Assembly (NCBI RefSeq): GCF_030719215.1
Contig: NZ_CP120983.1
Span: 3,286,001-3,350,000 of the forward strand
Length of the DNA: 64,000 nt
Reading direction: 5' to 3'
Source: Streptomyces sp. Alt3
GTDB lineage: Bacteria > Actinomycetota > Actinomycetes > Streptomycetales > Streptomycetaceae
Under the pieces are notes generated by a model that was not told the origin of the DNA, did not search any database, and saw nothing but the letters and a program-made list of their open reading frames with translations. Positions 46,476 through 58,154 of the stretch are shown piece after piece. Each line of letters starts with the position of its first letter. Position 1 is the stretch's first letter. The position numbers and the translations under genes were made by a program.

Positions 46476-48365
46476 GTGCGTCTGACCACCCTCTTCACCA
46501 TCCCGCGCGTCCTGCGCCACAGCGACGCCGTGGGCGCCGACCTCCCGCCGGACGACGCCGTGGTCCTCGACGCCCCCGACCCCTCGCTGCGGGTGGCCCT
46601 CGCCGCCGCCGCCTCGGGGGATCACGCCCCGGCCGCCGAGCTCCTCGCGGGCACCCGCGAGCACGCCCAGTGGGAGCGCAGGGACACGTGCGTCTCCCGT
46701 CTCGCGCGGGCCTCTCTGCACCACCCGGGCTGGCTGGACAGCTGGCTGGAGGAGTCCCCCGAGGACCCCGACGCCGTCCTGGTCAAGGCCGACCAGTACA
46801 TCTACCAGGCCTGGCAGATACGGACCGGTGCCCGCGCCAAGCACGTCGAGGCCGACCAGTTCCGGGCGTTCCACGCCGTGCTGCGGGACTCGGTGCCGGT
46901 GATCTCCGCCGCCGCCGAGCTCAACCCGGACGACCCGGTCCCGTGGCGCATCGCACTGACCCAGGCCCGGGGCATCCAGGCACCGCGCGAGGTCTTCGAC
47001 ACCTATCTGTCCGAGGCGAACGCGCGTGATCCGCACCACGAGGGCTGCCACGTCCAGGCGCTCCAGTACCTGTGCGCCAAGTGGTACGGCTCGCACGAGG
47101 AGATGTTCGCGTTCGCCGAGCGCGCGGCCGACCAGGCCCCTCCCGGCTCCCGGCTCCACGCGCTGCCGCTCCAGGCCGTCGTGGAGTACCTGATCGCCGA
47201 CGAGGAGACGCCCGACCCCGACCCGTACACCCCGCGCACCGAGGCGGCGGTGACCCGCGCGCAGGCGCTCTCGGACAGCTACGCCCCGGGGGACCGGGAG
47301 GCCGCCGGCTTCCGCAACCACCTGGCCCTCGTCCTGTGGTCGCTGAACCGCTACGAGGAGGCGCTCACCGCCTTCCGCAGCATCGGGGTGCACGCCACCA
47401 CCTTCCCCTGGACCTATTTCGGCGAGGCCCGCGAGGAGTTCCTGGAGGCCCGCTCCGACACCCGCGTCGAGCTGGCGATGAGGATCCCCTTCTTCCGCGC
47501 CTCCCCCGAGCCCCCGGCGGCGGGAACACCCGACTGGGAGCGCGAGCTGGCACCGAGGTCGCTGGCCATCGCCTCCACCGGCCCCACCGAGGTGGCCCAG
47601 GCCGCCCTGATCTGCGGGTACAGCCTGCGGACGGCCCCGGCCGGCAGCCGCCACACGTACGTCGAGATCGTCCCGGACCCCGTGCGGGGGAAGCGCGCGG
47701 CCCTGCTCCCCGAGGACCCGCTCACCTCCGCGGCCGACAACTTCACCACCGCCGAGAACTGGCCGGCCCTGGTCCTGCACCGCACCCCGGAACGCAGCAG
47801 CTTCACGCTCGTGCACCGGGGCAAGAAGGTGACGGACCACTCCTGGGAGACCGCGGCCCCCGCCACCGACCACGCGGAGGCGACCACGACGGCTGCCGCG
47901 CTCGCCCGTGCCTACGGGCTCACCGACCCGCGCCCGCTGGCCCACATCCTGCGGGCCGCCGGCGATCCCGCCCGCCACCAGGGCGAGCTCGTCGCCGCCC
48001 TGGGGCTCCCCCCGCTGCCCTCCGGCTACGGCGGCGAGCAGGAGATCCTCGCGGAGCTCCCCGGCGCCCGGGTGCTGGCCCGGCGTGGCTTCCTCGCGGG
48101 CATGCGGGACACCATGACGACGAAGGACGGTGTCCACCCGGAGACGCCGCCCCAGGACGAACCGCACCCGGCCCACTGGTGGGTGCTGCGGGCCGCGGCG
48201 CTGCTGTTCTTCACCGTGGCGGCGGTCTACGCCTGGTGGACCCCGGACATCGGCTGGTTCCGCTCCACCGTGTCCAGCGCCGTCGCCCTGTACTTCGCGG
48301 CGAAGCTGATCCGCGCCCTGCGCCGCCGGCCGGTCAGCAGCAGGCGGCCCCCGGCAGCGTCCTGA
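46476..48365 (+). CDS. large uncharacterised protein with helical repeats and C-terminal membrane hairpin
   Basis: A 629-residue protein. Residues about 60-330 are helical and TPR-like (for example [27 protein letters not shown], then [15 protein letters not shown]), possibly a DUF4034-type region. The middle (about 380-520) is beta-rich, and two hydrophobic helices close to the C-terminus ([19 protein letters not shown], then [13 protein letters not shown]) should anchor it. The GTG start has GAGGA upstream. It overlaps truA tail-to-tail by 32 bp. No function can be assigned. Confidence 0.85.
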   Translation: MRLTTLFTIPRVLRHSDAVGADLPPDDAVVLDAPDPSLRVALAAAASGDHAPAAELLAGTREHAQWERRDTCVSRLARASLHHPGWLDSWLEESPEDPDAVLVKADQYIYQAWQIRTGARAKHVEADQFRAFHAVLRDSVPVISAAAELNPDDPVPWRIALTQARGIQAPREVFDTYLSEANARDPHHEGCHVQALQYLCAKWYGSHEEMFAFAERAADQAPPGSRLHALPLQAVVEYLIADEETPDPDPYTPRTEAAVTRAQALSDSYAPGDREAAGFRNHLALVLWSLNRYEEALTAFRSIGVHATTFPWTYFGEAREEFLEARSDTRVELAMRIPFFRASPEPPAAGTPDWERELAPRSLAIASTGPTEVAQAALICGYSLRTAPAGSRHTYVEIVPDPVRGKRAALLPEDPLTSAADNFTTAENWPALVLHRTPERSSFTLVHRGKKVTDHSWETAAPATDHAEATTTAAALARAYGLTDPRPLAHILRAAGDPARHQGELVAALGLPPLPSGYGGEQEILAELPGARVLARRGFLAGMRDTMTTKDGVHPETPPQDEPHPAHWWVLRAAALLFFTVAAVYAWWTPDIGWFRSTVSSAVALYFAAKLIRALRRRPVSSRRPPAAS

Positions 48366-49188
48366 CGTTCCGCGCCTCCAGGGCCCTGGCCGCCAGCAGA
48401 TCGTCGGCCGGGTAGGCCACTTCCTCCAGGGTCAGTCCGTGCGGCCGCACCACGTGCACCGCCGGATCCCGCACCTTCGCCGCCAGCACCTCCGCCGGCC
48501 ACCCCGCCGGGCGGCGTCCGTCCCCGACGAACAGCGCCGCGCCGATCAGCGCCCGCACCATGTTGTGGCAGAACGCGTCGGCCTGGACGGTCGCCGTCAG
48601 TACGCCCGACTCCGCGTCCCGCACCCAGTGCAGCTTCTGCAGCGTGCGGATGGTCGTGGCGCCCTCACGCTTCTTGCAGTACGCGGCGAAGTCGTGCTCG
48701 CCCGTCATCAGGGCGGCCGCCTCGTTCATCGCGGCCGCATCGAGCGGACGGTCGTGCCACAGCACATGGCCCCGGGTGAGCGGGTCCACACCCCCCGGCC
48801 GGTCCCCCACCCGGTACGCGTAACGCCGCCACAGCGCCGAGAAGCGCGCGTTGAACCCGGCCGGGGCCTCGGCCGCCCGCCAGATCCGCACGTCCAGCGG
48901 CAGGCGCCCCGCCATCCGCCGCAGCAACTTCTCCTCGTGTTCGGCCCACACCTCCGCCGGGAGGTCGACGTGCGCCACCTGCCCGCGCGCGTGCACCCCC
49001 GCGTCGGTCCGCCCGGCGACCGTCAGGTCGTACGTCACCGACGACCGCGTCACGGTCCTCAGCGCGTCCTCGATCTCGCCCTGCACGGTGCGCCTGCTGG
49101 TCTGCTTCGCCCAGCCGGAGAAATCCCTGCCGTCGTAGGAAAGGTCCAGCCGTACCCGTACGAATCCGGGCTCTGCCTCGTCACTCAC
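48334..49188 (-). CDS. truA: tRNA pseudouridine(38-40) synthase
   Basis: A 284-residue TruA, modifying positions 38-40 in the anticodon arm of many tRNAs. The catalytic aspartate is Asp62 in [36 protein letters not shown] and [14 protein letters not shown] are typical. It follows the rplQ terminator at the end of the alpha operon. Confidence 0.96.
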   Translation of the reverse strand: MSDEAEPGFVRVRLDLSYDGRDFSGWAKQTSRRTVQGEIEDALRTVTRSSVTYDLTVAGRTDAGVHARGQVAHVDLPAEVWAEHEEKLLRRMAGRLPLDVRIWRAAEAPAGFNARFSALWRRYAYRVGDRPGGVDPLTRGHVLWHDRPLDAAAMNEAAALMTGEHDFAAYCKKREGATTIRTLQKLHWVRDAESGVLTATVQADAFCHNMVRALIGAALFVGDGRRPAGWPAEVLAAKVRDPAVHVVRPHGLTLEEVAYPADDLLAARALEARNVRTLPGAACC

Positions 49189-49210
49189 CCGAAGATCCTC
49201 TCAAAACCGA

Positions 49211-49248
49211 ACGGGCCCGCACCGCCCCGAAGGGAGATGCGGGCCCGT
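49211..49248 (-). terminator. terminator after rplQ
   Basis: ACGGGCCCGCA (49211-49221) pairs with TGCGGGCCCGT (49238-49248), an 11-bp perfect stem 18 bp beyond the rplQ stop. It closes the alpha operon ahead of truA. Confidence 0.8.
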
Positions 49249-49266
49249 ACCTGGGTCTCAGAACGC

Positions 49267-49773
49267 TCAGGCGTCCTTGGACTCCTCAGCGGCGGCGTCG
49301 GCCGGCTTGGCGTCCTCGACGGTCTCGGCCGGAGCCTCGTCCTTCTTGAGGGCGTCTTCCTTGACGGCGCGCTTCGTCGCGGCCTCGGCCTCACCGGTGG
49401 CCTGCTGGGCCACGGTCAGCGCCTCGACCAGCTCGATGACGGCCATCGGGGCGTTGTCGCCACGACGGTTGCCGATCTTGGTGATGCGGGTGTAACCACC
49501 GGGGCGGTTCTCGTACCGCGGGGCGATCTCGGTGAAGAGCGTGTGCACGATGCCCTTGTCCGTGATCGACTGCAGCACCAGGCGACGGTTGTGGATGTCG
49601 CCCTTCTTCGCCTTGGTGATGAAACGCTCGGCGACCGGACGCAGGCGGCGGGCCTTGGCCTCGGTCGTGGTGATGCGGCCGTGCTCGAACAGCGACTTCG
49701 CGAGGTTGATGAGAAGAAGCTTCTCGTGCGCAGCGCTGCCGCCCAGACGGGCACCCTTGGCGGGCTGAGGCAT
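49267..49773 (-). CDS. rplQ: 50S ribosomal protein L17
   Basis: A 168-residue L17. The core ([42 protein letters not shown] through [19 protein letters not shown]) is standard. A Lys/Ala/Glu-rich C-terminal extension of about 50 residues is usual in actinobacteria. It follows rpoA after 143 bp that contain a GC-rich inverted repeat (49873-49880 with 49896-49903). Confidence 0.98.
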   Translation of the reverse strand: MPQPAKGARLGGSAAHEKLLLINLAKSLFEHGRITTTEAKARRLRPVAERFITKAKKGDIHNRRLVLQSITDKGIVHTLFTEIAPRYENRPGGYTRITKIGNRRGDNAPMAVIELVEALTVAQQATGEAEAATKRAVKEDALKKDEAPAETVEDAKPADAAAEESKDA

Positions 49774-49916
49774 GGTTTTTCTCCTTGTGTGCTGCACCGG
49801 CCGTATCAGGTACCGGTGTCAGTTCCCGCGAGGCGGCCGCCCCGCGGAAGTCCTTGTCGATCCGCGACCGGCCCAGGGGCTCCGCGTCGGCGGGCGCCCC
49901 TGGCCGGGAAAGCGGA

Positions 49917-50939
49917 TCAGTACTGCTCGGTCTCCACGAAACCGGCGTCCGCGTCGTCGTCGGCGCCGAAGGCGTCGGCGGCGGCGGTCGGGTCGAAGCC
50001 GGGAGGCGAGTCCTTCAGCGCCAGGCCCATACCGGCCAGCTTCGCCTTGACCTCGTCGATCGACTTCGCACCGAAGTTGCGGATGTCGAGCAGGTCCGCC
50101 TCGGAGCGGGCCACGAGCTCACCCACGGAGTGGATGCCCTCGCGCTTGAGGCAGTTGTACGAACGGACCGTGAGCTCGAGCTCCTCGATCGGCAGGGCCA
50201 GATCGGCGGCGAGCGCGGCGTCCGTCGGGGACGGGCCCATGTCGATGCCCTCGGCGTCGATGTTGAGCTCGCGCGCCAGACCGAACAGCTCGACCAGGGT
50301 CTTACCGGCCGACGCCATGGCGTCACGGGGACGCATGGCCTGCTTGGTCTCGACGTCGACGATCAGCTTGTCGAAGTCGGTGCGCTGCTCGACACGGGTC
50401 GCCTCGACCTTGTACGTGACCTTGAGCACCGGGGAGTAGATGGAGTCGACCGGAATCCGGCCGATCTCCTGGCCCACCTGCTTGTTCTGGACGGCGGAGA
50501 CGTAGCCGCGGCCGCGCTCGACGGTCAGCTCCATCTCCAGCTTGCCCTTGCCGTTCAGCGTGGCCAGGACCAGGTCCGGGTTGTGGACCTCGACACCGGC
50601 CGGCGGGGCGATGTCAGCAGCGGTGACCAGGCCGGGACCCTGCTTGCGCAGGTACATCACGACCGGCTCGTCGTGCTCCGAGGAAACGACCAGCTGCTTG
50701 ATGTTGAGGATGAGGTCGGTCACGTCCTCCTTGACGCCCGGCACGGTGGTGAACTCGTGCAGGACACCGTCGATCCGGATGCTGGTGACAGCGGCACCGG
50801 GGATCGAGGAGAGGAGCGTGCGACGCAGGGAGTTGCCGAGGGTGTAACCGAAGCCCGGCTCCAGCGGCTCGATCACGAACCGGGAGCGGAACTCGTCGAC
50901 GACCTCTTCGGTCAGCGACGGACGCTGAGCGATAAGCAT
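49917..50939 (-). CDS. rpoA: RNA polymerase alpha subunit
   Basis: A 340-residue alpha subunit. The N-terminal assembly domain includes [28 protein letters not shown]. The C-terminal domain (about 245-310; [47 protein letters not shown]) binds promoter UP elements and regulators. A short acidic tail follows. It lies after rpsK; rpsD, present here in many bacteria, is absent. Confidence 0.99.
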   Translation of the reverse strand: MLIAQRPSLTEEVVDEFRSRFVIEPLEPGFGYTLGNSLRRTLLSSIPGAAVTSIRIDGVLHEFTTVPGVKEDVTDLILNIKQLVVSSEHDEPVVMYLRKQGPGLVTAADIAPPAGVEVHNPDLVLATLNGKGKLEMELTVERGRGYVSAVQNKQVGQEIGRIPVDSIYSPVLKVTYKVEATRVEQRTDFDKLIVDVETKQAMRPRDAMASAGKTLVELFGLARELNIDAEGIDMGPSPTDAALAADLALPIEELELTVRSYNCLKREGIHSVGELVARSEADLLDIRNFGAKSIDEVKAKLAGMGLALKDSPPGFDPTAAADAFGADDDADAGFVETEQY

Positions 50940-51075
50940 GTGGTGATCCTTCAGTCGTGGGCACCCACTATTTGATGCCCGACAGATGAAACAAGGGTAC
51001 GGGCGGCACGCCCCCGAAGGGACATACCGCCCGGACCAACGCTACTGCCGCACGGCCGTCACCGGCCGTGACGGA

Positions 51076-51480
51076 TCAGACGCGGCGACGCTTCGGCGGA
51101 CGGCAGCCGTTGTGCGGCGTCGGGGTGACGTCCTGGATCGAACCGACCTCGAGGCCCGTGGCCTGGAGGGAGCGGATCGCGGTCTCACGGCCGGAGCCGG
51201 GACCCTTGACGAAGACGTCGACCTTGCGCATGCCGTGCTCCTGCGCGCGGCGGGCGGCCGACTCGGCGGCCATCTGCGCGGCGAAGGGGGTGGACTTGCG
51301 CGAGCCCTTGAAGCCGACGTGGCCGGCGGAGGCCCAGGAGATCACGTTGCCCGAGGGGTCCGTGATCGAGACGATGGTGTTGTTGAACGTGCTCTTGATG
51401 TGCGCGTGGCCGTGAGCGACGTTCTTCTTTTCCTTGCGACGCACCTTCTTGGCTGCGCCCTGACGACCCTTGGGGGGCAT
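51076..51480 (-). CDS. rpsK: 30S ribosomal protein S11
   Basis: A 134-residue S11 with the usual [22 protein letters not shown] and the C-terminal [16 protein letters not shown]. It is between rpsM and rpoA in the alpha operon. Confidence 0.99.
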   Translation of the reverse strand: MPPKGRQGAAKKVRRKEKKNVAHGHAHIKSTFNNTIVSITDPSGNVISWASAGHVGFKGSRKSTPFAAQMAAESAARRAQEHGMRKVDVFVKGPGSGRETAIRSLQATGLEVGSIQDVTPTPHNGCRPPKRRRV

Positions 51481-51585
51481 GTCTTGACTCCAGATGGAGA
51501 GGGGAGGTGATCGGTCCTACAGCGAAGACCGCTGGTTTCCGCGAACGTCCGGTGGCCCGGACACCCGCAGTACGTCCGCTGAGGA

Positions 51586-51966
51586 CTACTTCTTGCCCGG
51601 CTTCTTCTTACCGGCGATGGCGCGACGCGGGCCCTTGCGGGTACGCGCGTTGGTGCTGGTGCGCTGGCCGTGGACGGGCAGGCCACGACGGTGGCGGATG
51701 CCCTGGTAGCAGCCGATCTCGATCTTGCGGCGGATGTCGCCCTGGATCTCGCGGCGAAGGTCACCCTCGGTGCGGAGGTTGGCGTCCACGTACTCGCGGA
51801 TCTTGACCAGGTCCTCTTCGGCCAGGTCACGAACGCGGGTGTTGGGGTTCACGCCGGCGGCGGCGAGGATCTCCTTGGACCGGGTGCGCCCGATACCGAA
51901 GACGTAGGTGAGGGCAACCTCCACGCGCTTTTCGCGCGGGATGTCAACACCTGAAACGCGTGCCAT
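51586..51966 (-). CDS. rpsM: 30S ribosomal protein S13
   Basis: A 126-residue S13 with [26 protein letters not shown] and the basic tail [22 protein letters not shown] that contacts tRNA. It opens the alpha operon proper, 197 bp after rpmJ. Confidence 0.99.
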   Translation of the reverse strand: MARVSGVDIPREKRVEVALTYVFGIGRTRSKEILAAAGVNPNTRVRDLAEEDLVKIREYVDANLRTEGDLRREIQGDIRRKIEIGCYQGIRHRRGLPVHGQRTSTNARTRKGPRRAIAGKKKPGKK

Positions 51967-52163
51967 TCAATGGCTCCAGTTGTCATTTCGGGGGTCTTCC
52001 GCAGCGCCACTCCCGAACGCCGACCTCGCCCGCATGGGTGGAGGTGGTACGCCCGGGTCCCCGGCCCCCGCCGGAGGTGTCGTCAGCCGAAGCTTGGACG
52101 GGCACTGCGTATGTACGTTTACGTGCGTCGCGCGAAGAACTGCGAGATGCAGGTGGTCGTGCG

Positions 52164-52277
52164 TCAGCCCTGGCGCTGCTTGTGGCGCAGGTTGTCGCAG
52201 ATGACCATGACCCGGCCGTGACGGCGGATCACCTTGCACTTGTCGCAGATCTTCTTGACGCTCGGCTTGACCTTCAT
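52164..52277 (-). CDS. rpmJ: 50S ribosomal protein L36
   Basis: A 37-residue protein reading [18 protein letters not shown] then [19 protein letters not shown]. The zinc-binding set Cys-x2-Cys...Cys-x4-His is intact (Cys11, Cys14, Cys27, His32), so this is the zinc-containing form. It lies between infA and rpsM. Confidence 0.98.
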   Translation of the reverse strand: MKVKPSVKKICDKCKVIRRHGRVMVICDNLRHKQRQG

Positions 52278-52337
52278 GGGATGTCAGGTTCTCCGGGTCA
52301 GTGCCCTCACCACGCCGAAGCGGGGTGGCGGCAAGAT

Positions 52338-52559
52338 CTACTTGTAGCGGTAGACGATCCGGCCACGCGTCAGGTCGTACGGGGAAAGCTCCACGACGAC
52401 CCGGTCATCCGGGAGGATACGGATGTAGTGCATCCGCATCTTGCCGCTGATGTGCGCGAGGACTTTGTGACCGTTCTGGAGTTCCACCTTGAACATGGCG
52501 TTCGGGAGGGACTCGATCACGGTGCCCTCAATTTCGATGGCACCTTGCTTCTTGGCCAC
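52338..52559 (-). CDS. infA: translation initiation factor IF-1
   Basis: A 73-residue OB-fold protein that occupies the ribosomal A site during initiation. [20 protein letters not shown] and the ending [11 protein letters not shown] are diagnostic. A 201-bp gap separates it from map and includes a TAGACT -10-like element, so it may have its own promoter. Confidence 0.99.
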   Translation of the reverse strand: MAKKQGAIEIEGTVIESLPNAMFKVELQNGHKVLAHISGKMRMHYIRILPDDRVVVELSPYDLTRGRIVYRYK

Positions 52560-52760
52560 GCTTCGCCTTTCGAATCGGCTACCTTGATCGACTCAAGCCA
52601 CCGCATGTAGACACAGGGATGCACGAGAGCCGACGAGTCAGTCTACGTCAGCGGACTCCAAAAGACGAATCCGTCAAGTTTGCCCACTTGCCCTGATCCT
52701 TAGACATGGATCAGCCGGACGGTCCTGCGGGCGCCGGCCCGCAGATCCGCCGGTGGACGG

Positions 52761-53597
52761 TCACCCCAGCGGGTCGGGGGCCACCTCGACCCCGTACGGG
52801 GCCAGCCTCTCCCGGCCGCAGTCCGGGGCGGTCAGGACGAGGGGGCCCTGCTCGGTGAGGGCGATCGAGTGCTCCCAGTGCGAGGACCAGGTGCCGTCGG
52901 TGGTGAGCACCGTCCACTCGTCGGAGAGGACCTTGGTCTGCGGCGTGCCCAGCGAGACCATCGGCTCGATGGCAAGGCAGACGCCCGGGACGAGCTTGAT
53001 CCCCTTGCCGCGCTTGCGCGAGACGTAGTTCAGCAGGTGCGGGTCCATGTGCATCTCGGTGCCGATGCCGTGGCCGCCGTAGTCCTCGATGATCCCGTAC
53101 TTCCCGGTCGCCGGACGGGGCTGGCGGCGGATGTAGGACTCGATGGCCTTCGAGATGTCGATGAGCCGGTTGTTCACCTTCATCGCGGCGATACCGGCCC
53201 ACATGGACTCCTCGGTCACCCGGGAGAGCTCGACGAGCTCCGGAGCGTGGCCCGTGCCCACGAAGGCGGTGTACGCCGCGTCGCCGTGCCAGCCGTCGAT
53301 GATCGCGCCGGCGTCGATCGAGATGATGTCGCCGTCCTTGAGGACGGTCTTCTCATCCGGGATGCCGTGGACCACGACGTCGTTGACCGAGGTGCAGATG
53401 GTCGCGGGGAACCCGCCGTAGCCGAGGAAGTTCGACTTCGCACCGTGGTCGGCGATCACCTTGCGCGCGACCTCGTCGAGGTCCTTCGTGGTGGCGCCGG
53501 GAACCGCCGCCTCGCGGGTGGCGGCGTGAATGGCAGCGACCACGAGGCCCGCCTCGCGCATCTTCGCGATCTGCTCGGGGGTCTTGATCTGCACCAT
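52761..53597 (-). CDS. map: methionine aminopeptidase, type I
   Basis: A 278-residue enzyme removing initiator methionine. Metal ligands are visible in ISIDAGAIIDGWHGDAAYT, GHGIGTEMHMDPHLLN, LAIEPMVSLG and HWEHSIALTEQGP. It lacks an N-terminal zinc-finger extension. It lies between adk and infA, the common actinobacterial order. Confidence 0.98.
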   Translation of the reverse strand: MVQIKTPEQIAKMREAGLVVAAIHAATREAAVPGATTKDLDEVARKVIADHGAKSNFLGYGGFPATICTSVNDVVVHGIPDEKTVLKDGDIISIDAGAIIDGWHGDAAYTAFVGTGHAPELVELSRVTEESMWAGIAAMKVNNRLIDISKAIESYIRRQPRPATGKYGIIEDYGGHGIGTEMHMDPHLLNYVSRKRGKGIKLVPGVCLAIEPMVSLGTPQTKVLSDEWTVLTTDGTWSSHWEHSIALTEQGPLVLTAPDCGRERLAPYGVEVAPDPLG

Positions 53598-53717
53598 CGC
53601 TGGGCGCCTCTCTGCGTACGAAGGGGAACGGTTGCGGCCGTACCCACGATACGGCGCAAACAGTCGGCCGCGACGCCCGAGGGCGCCGCGGCCGGCTGCA
53701 GTGGTGGAGCGGGGTGA

Positions 53718-54377
53718 TCAGCCCTCGTCGGACTTCTTGAGGGCCTCCATGGCCCGGTCGGTCACCTCGGTGACCTTGCCGAGTGCGGAGATCGTCACGA
53801 CCAGGCCCTGGGACCGGTAGTGGTCGATGATCGGCTCGGTCTGCGTGTGGTAGACCTCGAGACGCGTGCGCACGGTCTCCTCGGTGTCGTCGTCACGCTG
53901 GTACAGCTCACCGCCGCAGACGTCGCAGACGCCCTCGGTCTTCGGGGCGTTGTACGTCACGTGGAAGACGTGCGAGCTGTCGTTACGGCAGATGCGGCGG
54001 CCAGCGATGCGCTTGACCACCTCGTCCTCGGGGACCTCGAGGTCAAGAACCGCGTCCAGCTTGACGCCTTCGCCGAGAAGCATCTCGTCGAGCGCCACGG
54101 CCTGCCCCACATTGCGGGGGAAGCCGTCCAGGAGGAAACCGTTCTCGGCGTCCGACTGGGCCATGCGGTCCTTGGCCATCGCGATGGTGACTTCGTCCGG
54201 CACCAGCTGTCCCGCGTCCATGTAGGCGCGGGCCTGCTTGCCAAGGTCCGTGCCCTGGCTGATGTTGGCGCGGAAGAGGTCGCCCGTGGAGATGTGCGGA
54301 ATCGAAAGATTCTTGGCAAGGAACGCAGCCTGCGTTCCCTTGCCGGCACCGGGCGGCCCGACGAGGACGATTCGCAT
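53718..54377 (-). CDS. adk: adenylate kinase
   Basis: A 219-residue enzyme interconverting 2 ADP with AMP and ATP. The P-loop is [19 protein letters not shown] and LDGFPRN bind AMP. The LID (about 125-165) has Cys residues in [13 protein letters not shown] and [11 protein letters not shown], suggesting a zinc-binding long form. Its ATG overlaps the secY stop by one base (TGATG), so the two are translationally coupled. Confidence 0.98.
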   Translation of the reverse strand: MRIVLVGPPGAGKGTQAAFLAKNLSIPHISTGDLFRANISQGTDLGKQARAYMDAGQLVPDEVTIAMAKDRMAQSDAENGFLLDGFPRNVGQAVALDEMLLGEGVKLDAVLDLEVPEDEVVKRIAGRRICRNDSSHVFHVTYNAPKTEGVCDVCGGELYQRDDDTEETVRTRLEVYHTQTEPIIDHYRSQGLVVTISALGKVTEVTDRAMEALKKSDEG

Positions 54378-55696
54378 CAGCGGAGGAACCCTTCGTAATT
54401 GCGCTGCTGGAGCTGACTCTCGATCTGCTTCACGGTCTCCAGACCCACACCCACGATGATCAGGATGCTCGTCCCGCCGAACGGGAAGTTCTGGTTCGCA
54501 CCGCCGAAGCCTGCCAACGCCATCGTCGGCACCAGAGCGATCAGGCCCAGGTACAGCGAGCCCGGCCAAGTGATCCGGTTGAGCACGTAGCTCAGATACT
54601 CGGCAGTAGGTCGACCAGCCCGGATACCCGGGATGAAGCCACCATACTTCTTCATGTTGTCGGCGACTTCCTCGGGGTTGAACGAGATCGCCACATAGAA
54701 GAATGCGAAGAACACGATCAACAGGAAGTACGTCGCGATGTAGTACGGGTGGTCGCCCTTGACGAAGTGATCCTGAATCCAGGTCGCCCAGCCCGCGGTG
54801 GAGTTGGAGAACTGAACGATTAGAGCAGGAATGTAGAGCAGCGAAGAAGCGAAGATGACGGGAATCACACCCGCCTGGTTCACCTTCAGCGGGATGTAAG
54901 TGGACGTACCGCCGTACGACCGGCGCCCGATCATCCGCTTCGCGTACTGCACCGGAACGCGACGCTGGGCCTGCTCGACGAAGACGACGAGGCCCACCAT
55001 CACGAAGCCGATGAGGATGACCGTGATGAACTCGATCCAGCCGTCGGCCAGCTTGCCGCTGGTCTTGATGGCCCAGAGGGCGCCGGGGAAGCTGGCGGCG
55101 ATCGAGATGAACATCAGGATCGACATGCCGTTGCCGATGCCGCGGTCGGTGATGAGCTCACCGAGCCACATGACGGCGGCGGTGCCGGCGGTCATGGTGA
55201 TCACCATGACGATGGTCGTGAAGATCGACTGGTTCGGGACGATCTGGTCGGCGACGGGGCAGCCGCTGAACAGCGCGCCGCTGCGGGCGGTCGCCACGAG
55301 GCCGGTGCCCTGGAGGATGGCCAGCGCCACGGTCAGATAACGCGTGTACTGCGTGATCTTCGCCGTGCCCGACTGCCCCTCCTTCTTGAGGGCTTCGAGC
55401 CGGGGAATGACGACGGTCAGCAGCTGAAGAATGATGCTGGCCGTGATGTACGGCATGATGCCGAGCGCGAAGATCGTGATCTGCAGCAGTGCACCACCGC
55501 TGAACATGTTGACCAGACCGAAGAGGCTGTTGTTGCCCTTGCTGGCCTGATCAACACAGGTCTGGACGTTCTCGTAGCTCACCCCCGGTACGGGAATGTG
55601 CGCCCCGAGACGGTAGAGCACGATGATGCCGAGCGTGAAGAGCAGCTTCTTGCGCAGGTCGGGCGTCTTGAACGCCCGGGCGAACGCGGTGAGCAC
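54377..55696 (-). CDS. secY: protein translocase subunit SecY
   Basis: A 439-residue core channel of the Sec translocon with ten hydrophobic helices. [14 protein letters not shown] near helix 1, [17 protein letters not shown] [29 protein letters not shown] and the ending [23 protein letters not shown] are typical. A terminator between rplO and secY suggests secY-adk starts a separate transcript. Confidence 0.99.
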   Translation of the reverse strand: MLTAFARAFKTPDLRKKLLFTLGIIVLYRLGAHIPVPGVSYENVQTCVDQASKGNNSLFGLVNMFSGGALLQITIFALGIMPYITASIILQLLTVVIPRLEALKKEGQSGTAKITQYTRYLTVALAILQGTGLVATARSGALFSGCPVADQIVPNQSIFTTIVMVITMTAGTAAVMWLGELITDRGIGNGMSILMFISIAASFPGALWAIKTSGKLADGWIEFITVILIGFVMVGLVVFVEQAQRRVPVQYAKRMIGRRSYGGTSTYIPLKVNQAGVIPVIFASSLLYIPALIVQFSNSTAGWATWIQDHFVKGDHPYYIATYFLLIVFFAFFYVAISFNPEEVADNMKKYGGFIPGIRAGRPTAEYLSYVLNRITWPGSLYLGLIALVPTMALAGFGGANQNFPFGGTSILIIVGVGLETVKQIESQLQQRNYEGFLR

Positions 55697-55849
55697 GGTG
55701 CCTCCTGCGACCCCCGCGCAAAAGCGTGAGGTGACGGTCTTGAGGATCGACGATTACGTAACAGCCAAAGGACCCCGGGCGTTTGCCCAGGACTTACCAC
55801 AGCAACGCACGCCACCTTACCGGCGGACATGCCCCCCTAGGAACGACCA

Positions 55850-55883
55850 ACCGGGGATGCCCCAAATGAGAGGCATCCCCGGT
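55850..55883 (-). terminator. hairpin between rplO and secY
   Basis: ACCGGGGATGCC (55850-55861) pairs perfectly with GGCATCCCCGGT (55872-55883) with a 10-nt loop, 34 bp beyond the rplO stop codon. It probably ends the spc transcript. Confidence 0.8.
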
Positions 55884-55917
55884 CGGGTGTTCAGGCCACA
55901 GTCCTGTCCGAGTTGTC

Positions 55918-56373
55918 TCAGACGAGTTCGGTGACGGTGCCGCCCGCGGCGGCGATCTTCTCCTTGGCGGAGCCGGAGACGGCGTCAACCGAAACCTGCA
56001 GCGCCACGGAGATCTCGCCCTGTCCGAGGACCTTGACGAGGTGGTTGTTACGCACAGCGCCCTTGGCGACCAGGTCGGCCACCGTGACCTCTCCACCCTC
56101 GGGGTAGAGCGTCGCGAGCTTGTCCAGGTTCACGACCTGGTACTCCGTGCGGAACGGGTTCTTGAAGCCCTTGAGCTTCGGGAGACGCATGTGGAGGGGC
56201 ATCTGGCCACCCTCGAAGCGCTCCGGAACCTGGTAACGAGCCTTCGTACCCTTGGTACCACGGCCTGCGGTCTTACCCTTGGACGCCTCACCACGACCCA
56301 CACGGGTCTTGGCGGTCTTGGCGCCCGGGGCAGGCCGGAGGTTGTGGGCCTTCAGCGGGCTGTTCTCCGCCAT
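55918..56373 (-). CDS. rplO: 50S ribosomal protein L15
   Basis: A 151-residue L15: [54 protein letters not shown]. The start is [10 protein letters not shown] at 56373, one base after the rpmD stop. It is the last gene of the spc part. Confidence 0.98.
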   Translation of the reverse strand: MAENSPLKAHNLRPAPGAKTAKTRVGRGEASKGKTAGRGTKGTKARYQVPERFEGGQMPLHMRLPKLKGFKNPFRTEYQVVNLDKLATLYPEGGEVTVADLVAKGAVRNNHLVKVLGQGEISVALQVSVDAVSGSAKEKIAAAGGTVTELV

Positions 56374-56374
56374 G

Positions 56375-56557
56375 TCAGTCAACCTCCTCAACCGTCACGA
56401 GGTGGCGGACGGTGTGAACCATTCCGCGGAACTCGGGGCGGTCCTCCTTGACAACCGAGTCGTTCAGGCGCTTGAGCCCGAGCGAACGCAGGGTGTCGCG
56501 GTGGTTCTGCTTGCTGCCGATGTACGACTTCGTCTGCGTGATCTTGAGGCGAGCCAT
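56375..56557 (-). CDS. rpmD: 50S ribosomal protein L30
   Basis: A 60-residue L30 ([20 protein letters not shown] to [16 protein letters not shown]). Its ATG overlaps the rpsE stop (TAATG). Confidence 0.98.
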   Translation of the reverse strand: MARLKITQTKSYIGSKQNHRDTLRSLGLKRLNDSVVKEDRPEFRGMVHTVRHLVTVEEVD

Positions 56558-57159
56558 TACGCACCCGCTCCCGCACGCGCACGGAGCAGAGCCGCGGGGG
56601 CGACGTCCTCGAGGGGCAGACCGCGGCGGGCCGCGATCTCCTCGGGACGCTGCAGGCCCTGGAGGGCCGCCACGGTCGCGTGCACGATGTTGATCGGGTT
56701 CGAAGAACCGAGCGACTTCGACAGGATGTCGTGAACGCCGGCGCACTCGAGAACGGCGCGCACCGGGCCACCGGCGATAACACCGGTACCGGGGGAAGCA
56801 GGCTTGAGCAGGACGACGCCCGCAGCCTTCTCGCCCTGGATCGGGTGAGGGATGGTGCCCTGGATACGCGGGACCTTGAAGAAGCTCTTCTTGGCCTCTT
56901 CGACGCCCTTGGCGATGGCCGCGGGAACTTCCTTGGCCTTGCCGTATCCGACACCGACGGTGCCGTCACCATCGCCCACCACGACCAGCGCGGTGAAGCT
57001 GAAGCGACGACCACCCTTCACTACCTTGGCGACGCGGTTGATCGCGACGACGCGCTCGACGTACGCGGTCTTCTCGGCGGCAGCGCCACCGTCACGGCCC
57101 TTCCGGTCCCGCCGCTCGCCGCCACCGGCACCGCTTCCGCGGCGCTGGGGTCCAGCCAT
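56557..57159 (-). CDS. rpsE: 30S ribosomal protein S5
   Basis: A 200-residue S5 with a Gly/Arg-rich N-terminal extension, then [34 protein letters not shown] (RNA-binding) and the C-terminal domain. It overlaps rpmD by one base. Confidence 0.99.
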   Translation of the reverse strand: MAGPQRRGSGAGGGERRDRKGRDGGAAAEKTAYVERVVAINRVAKVVKGGRRFSFTALVVVGDGDGTVGVGYGKAKEVPAAIAKGVEEAKKSFFKVPRIQGTIPHPIQGEKAAGVVLLKPASPGTGVIAGGPVRAVLECAGVHDILSKSLGSSNPINIVHATVAALQGLQRPEEIAARRGLPLEDVAPAALLRARAGAGA

Positions 57160-57206
57160 TGGATTTACCTCTCTCTGTTACGTCCGCTGTGCGTTGGAAC
57201 CGGGGC

Positions 57207-57590
57207 TTAGAACTTCAGCCCGGCTTCACGGGCGGCGTCAGCCAGAGCGGCAATCCGCCCGGCGTACTGGTTACCACCGCGGTCAAACACGACGGCCTCG
57301 ACGCCTGCAGCCTTGGCACGCTCGGCGACCAGGGCGCCGACCTGCTTGGCCTGGGCGCTCTTGTCGCCTTCCGCACCACGGATCGACGTGTCCAGGGTCG
57401 ACGCGGACGCGAGCGTGTGGCCCGCGATGTCGTCGATGACCTGGGCGACGATGTGGCGGTTGGAACGCGTCACAACCAGGCGCGGCCTCTCCGGCGAACC
57501 GGAGATGTGCTTGCGCACGCGGATGTGGCGGCGCTTGAGGGCGGCACGCTTGTAGGCGTCGCCCTTGGCGATCTTTACACCGTATGCCAT
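57207..57590 (-). CDS. rplR: 50S ribosomal protein L18
   Basis: A 127-residue 5S rRNA-binding protein: [27 protein letters not shown] and the ending [10 protein letters not shown]. It starts 3 bp after the rplF stop. Confidence 0.99.
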   Translation of the reverse strand: MAYGVKIAKGDAYKRAALKRRHIRVRKHISGSPERPRLVVTRSNRHIVAQVIDDIAGHTLASASTLDTSIRGAEGDKSAQAKQVGALVAERAKAAGVEAVVFDRGGNQYAGRIAALADAAREAGLKF

Positions 57591-57593
57591 GGC

Positions 57594-58133
57594 TTACTTA
57601 CCCGCCTTTCCGACCTTGCGGCGGATAACCTCGCCGGCGTACTTGACGCCCTTGGCCTTGTACGGGTCAGGCTTCCGCAGCTTGCGGATCTTCGCCGAGA
57701 CCTCGCCGACCTTCTGCTTGTCGATGCCCTCGACACTGAACTTCGTGGGCGACTCGACCTTGAAGGTGATGCCCTCGGGGGCCTCGATGAGGATCGGGTG
57801 GCTGTAGCCCAGGGCGAACTCCAGGTTGGAGCCCTTCGCCTGGACTCGGTAACCGACACCGCTGATCTCGAGCGCCTTGCTGTATCCCGCGGTCACGCCG
57901 GTGATCATGTTCGCCACCAGCGTGCGGGACAGGCCGTGAAGGGCCTTGTTCTGACGCTCGTCGTTCGGGCGGACGACGTTGAGCACGCCGTCCTCACCCT
58001 TGGTGACCTCGATCGGCGCTGCGACGGTGTGCGAGAGGGAACCCTTGGGGCCCTTCACCGCGACCGTGCGGCCATCGATGGTGACGTCCACACCGGCGGG
58101 AACCTGGATGGGGAGCTTGCCGATTCGCGACAT
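57594..58133 (-). CDS. rplF: 50S ribosomal protein L6
   Basis: A 179-residue L6: [19 protein letters not shown], two similar domains, ending with [25 protein letters not shown]. It lies 21 bp after rpsH. Confidence 0.99.
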   Translation of the reverse strand: MSRIGKLPIQVPAGVDVTIDGRTVAVKGPKGSLSHTVAAPIEVTKGEDGVLNVVRPNDERQNKALHGLSRTLVANMITGVTAGYSKALEISGVGYRVQAKGSNLEFALGYSHPILIEAPEGITFKVESPTKFSVEGIDKQKVGEVSAKIRKLRKPDPYKAKGVKYAGEVIRRKVGKAGK

Positions 58134-58154
58134 GAGCTATTCCTCCGTTCCCGA

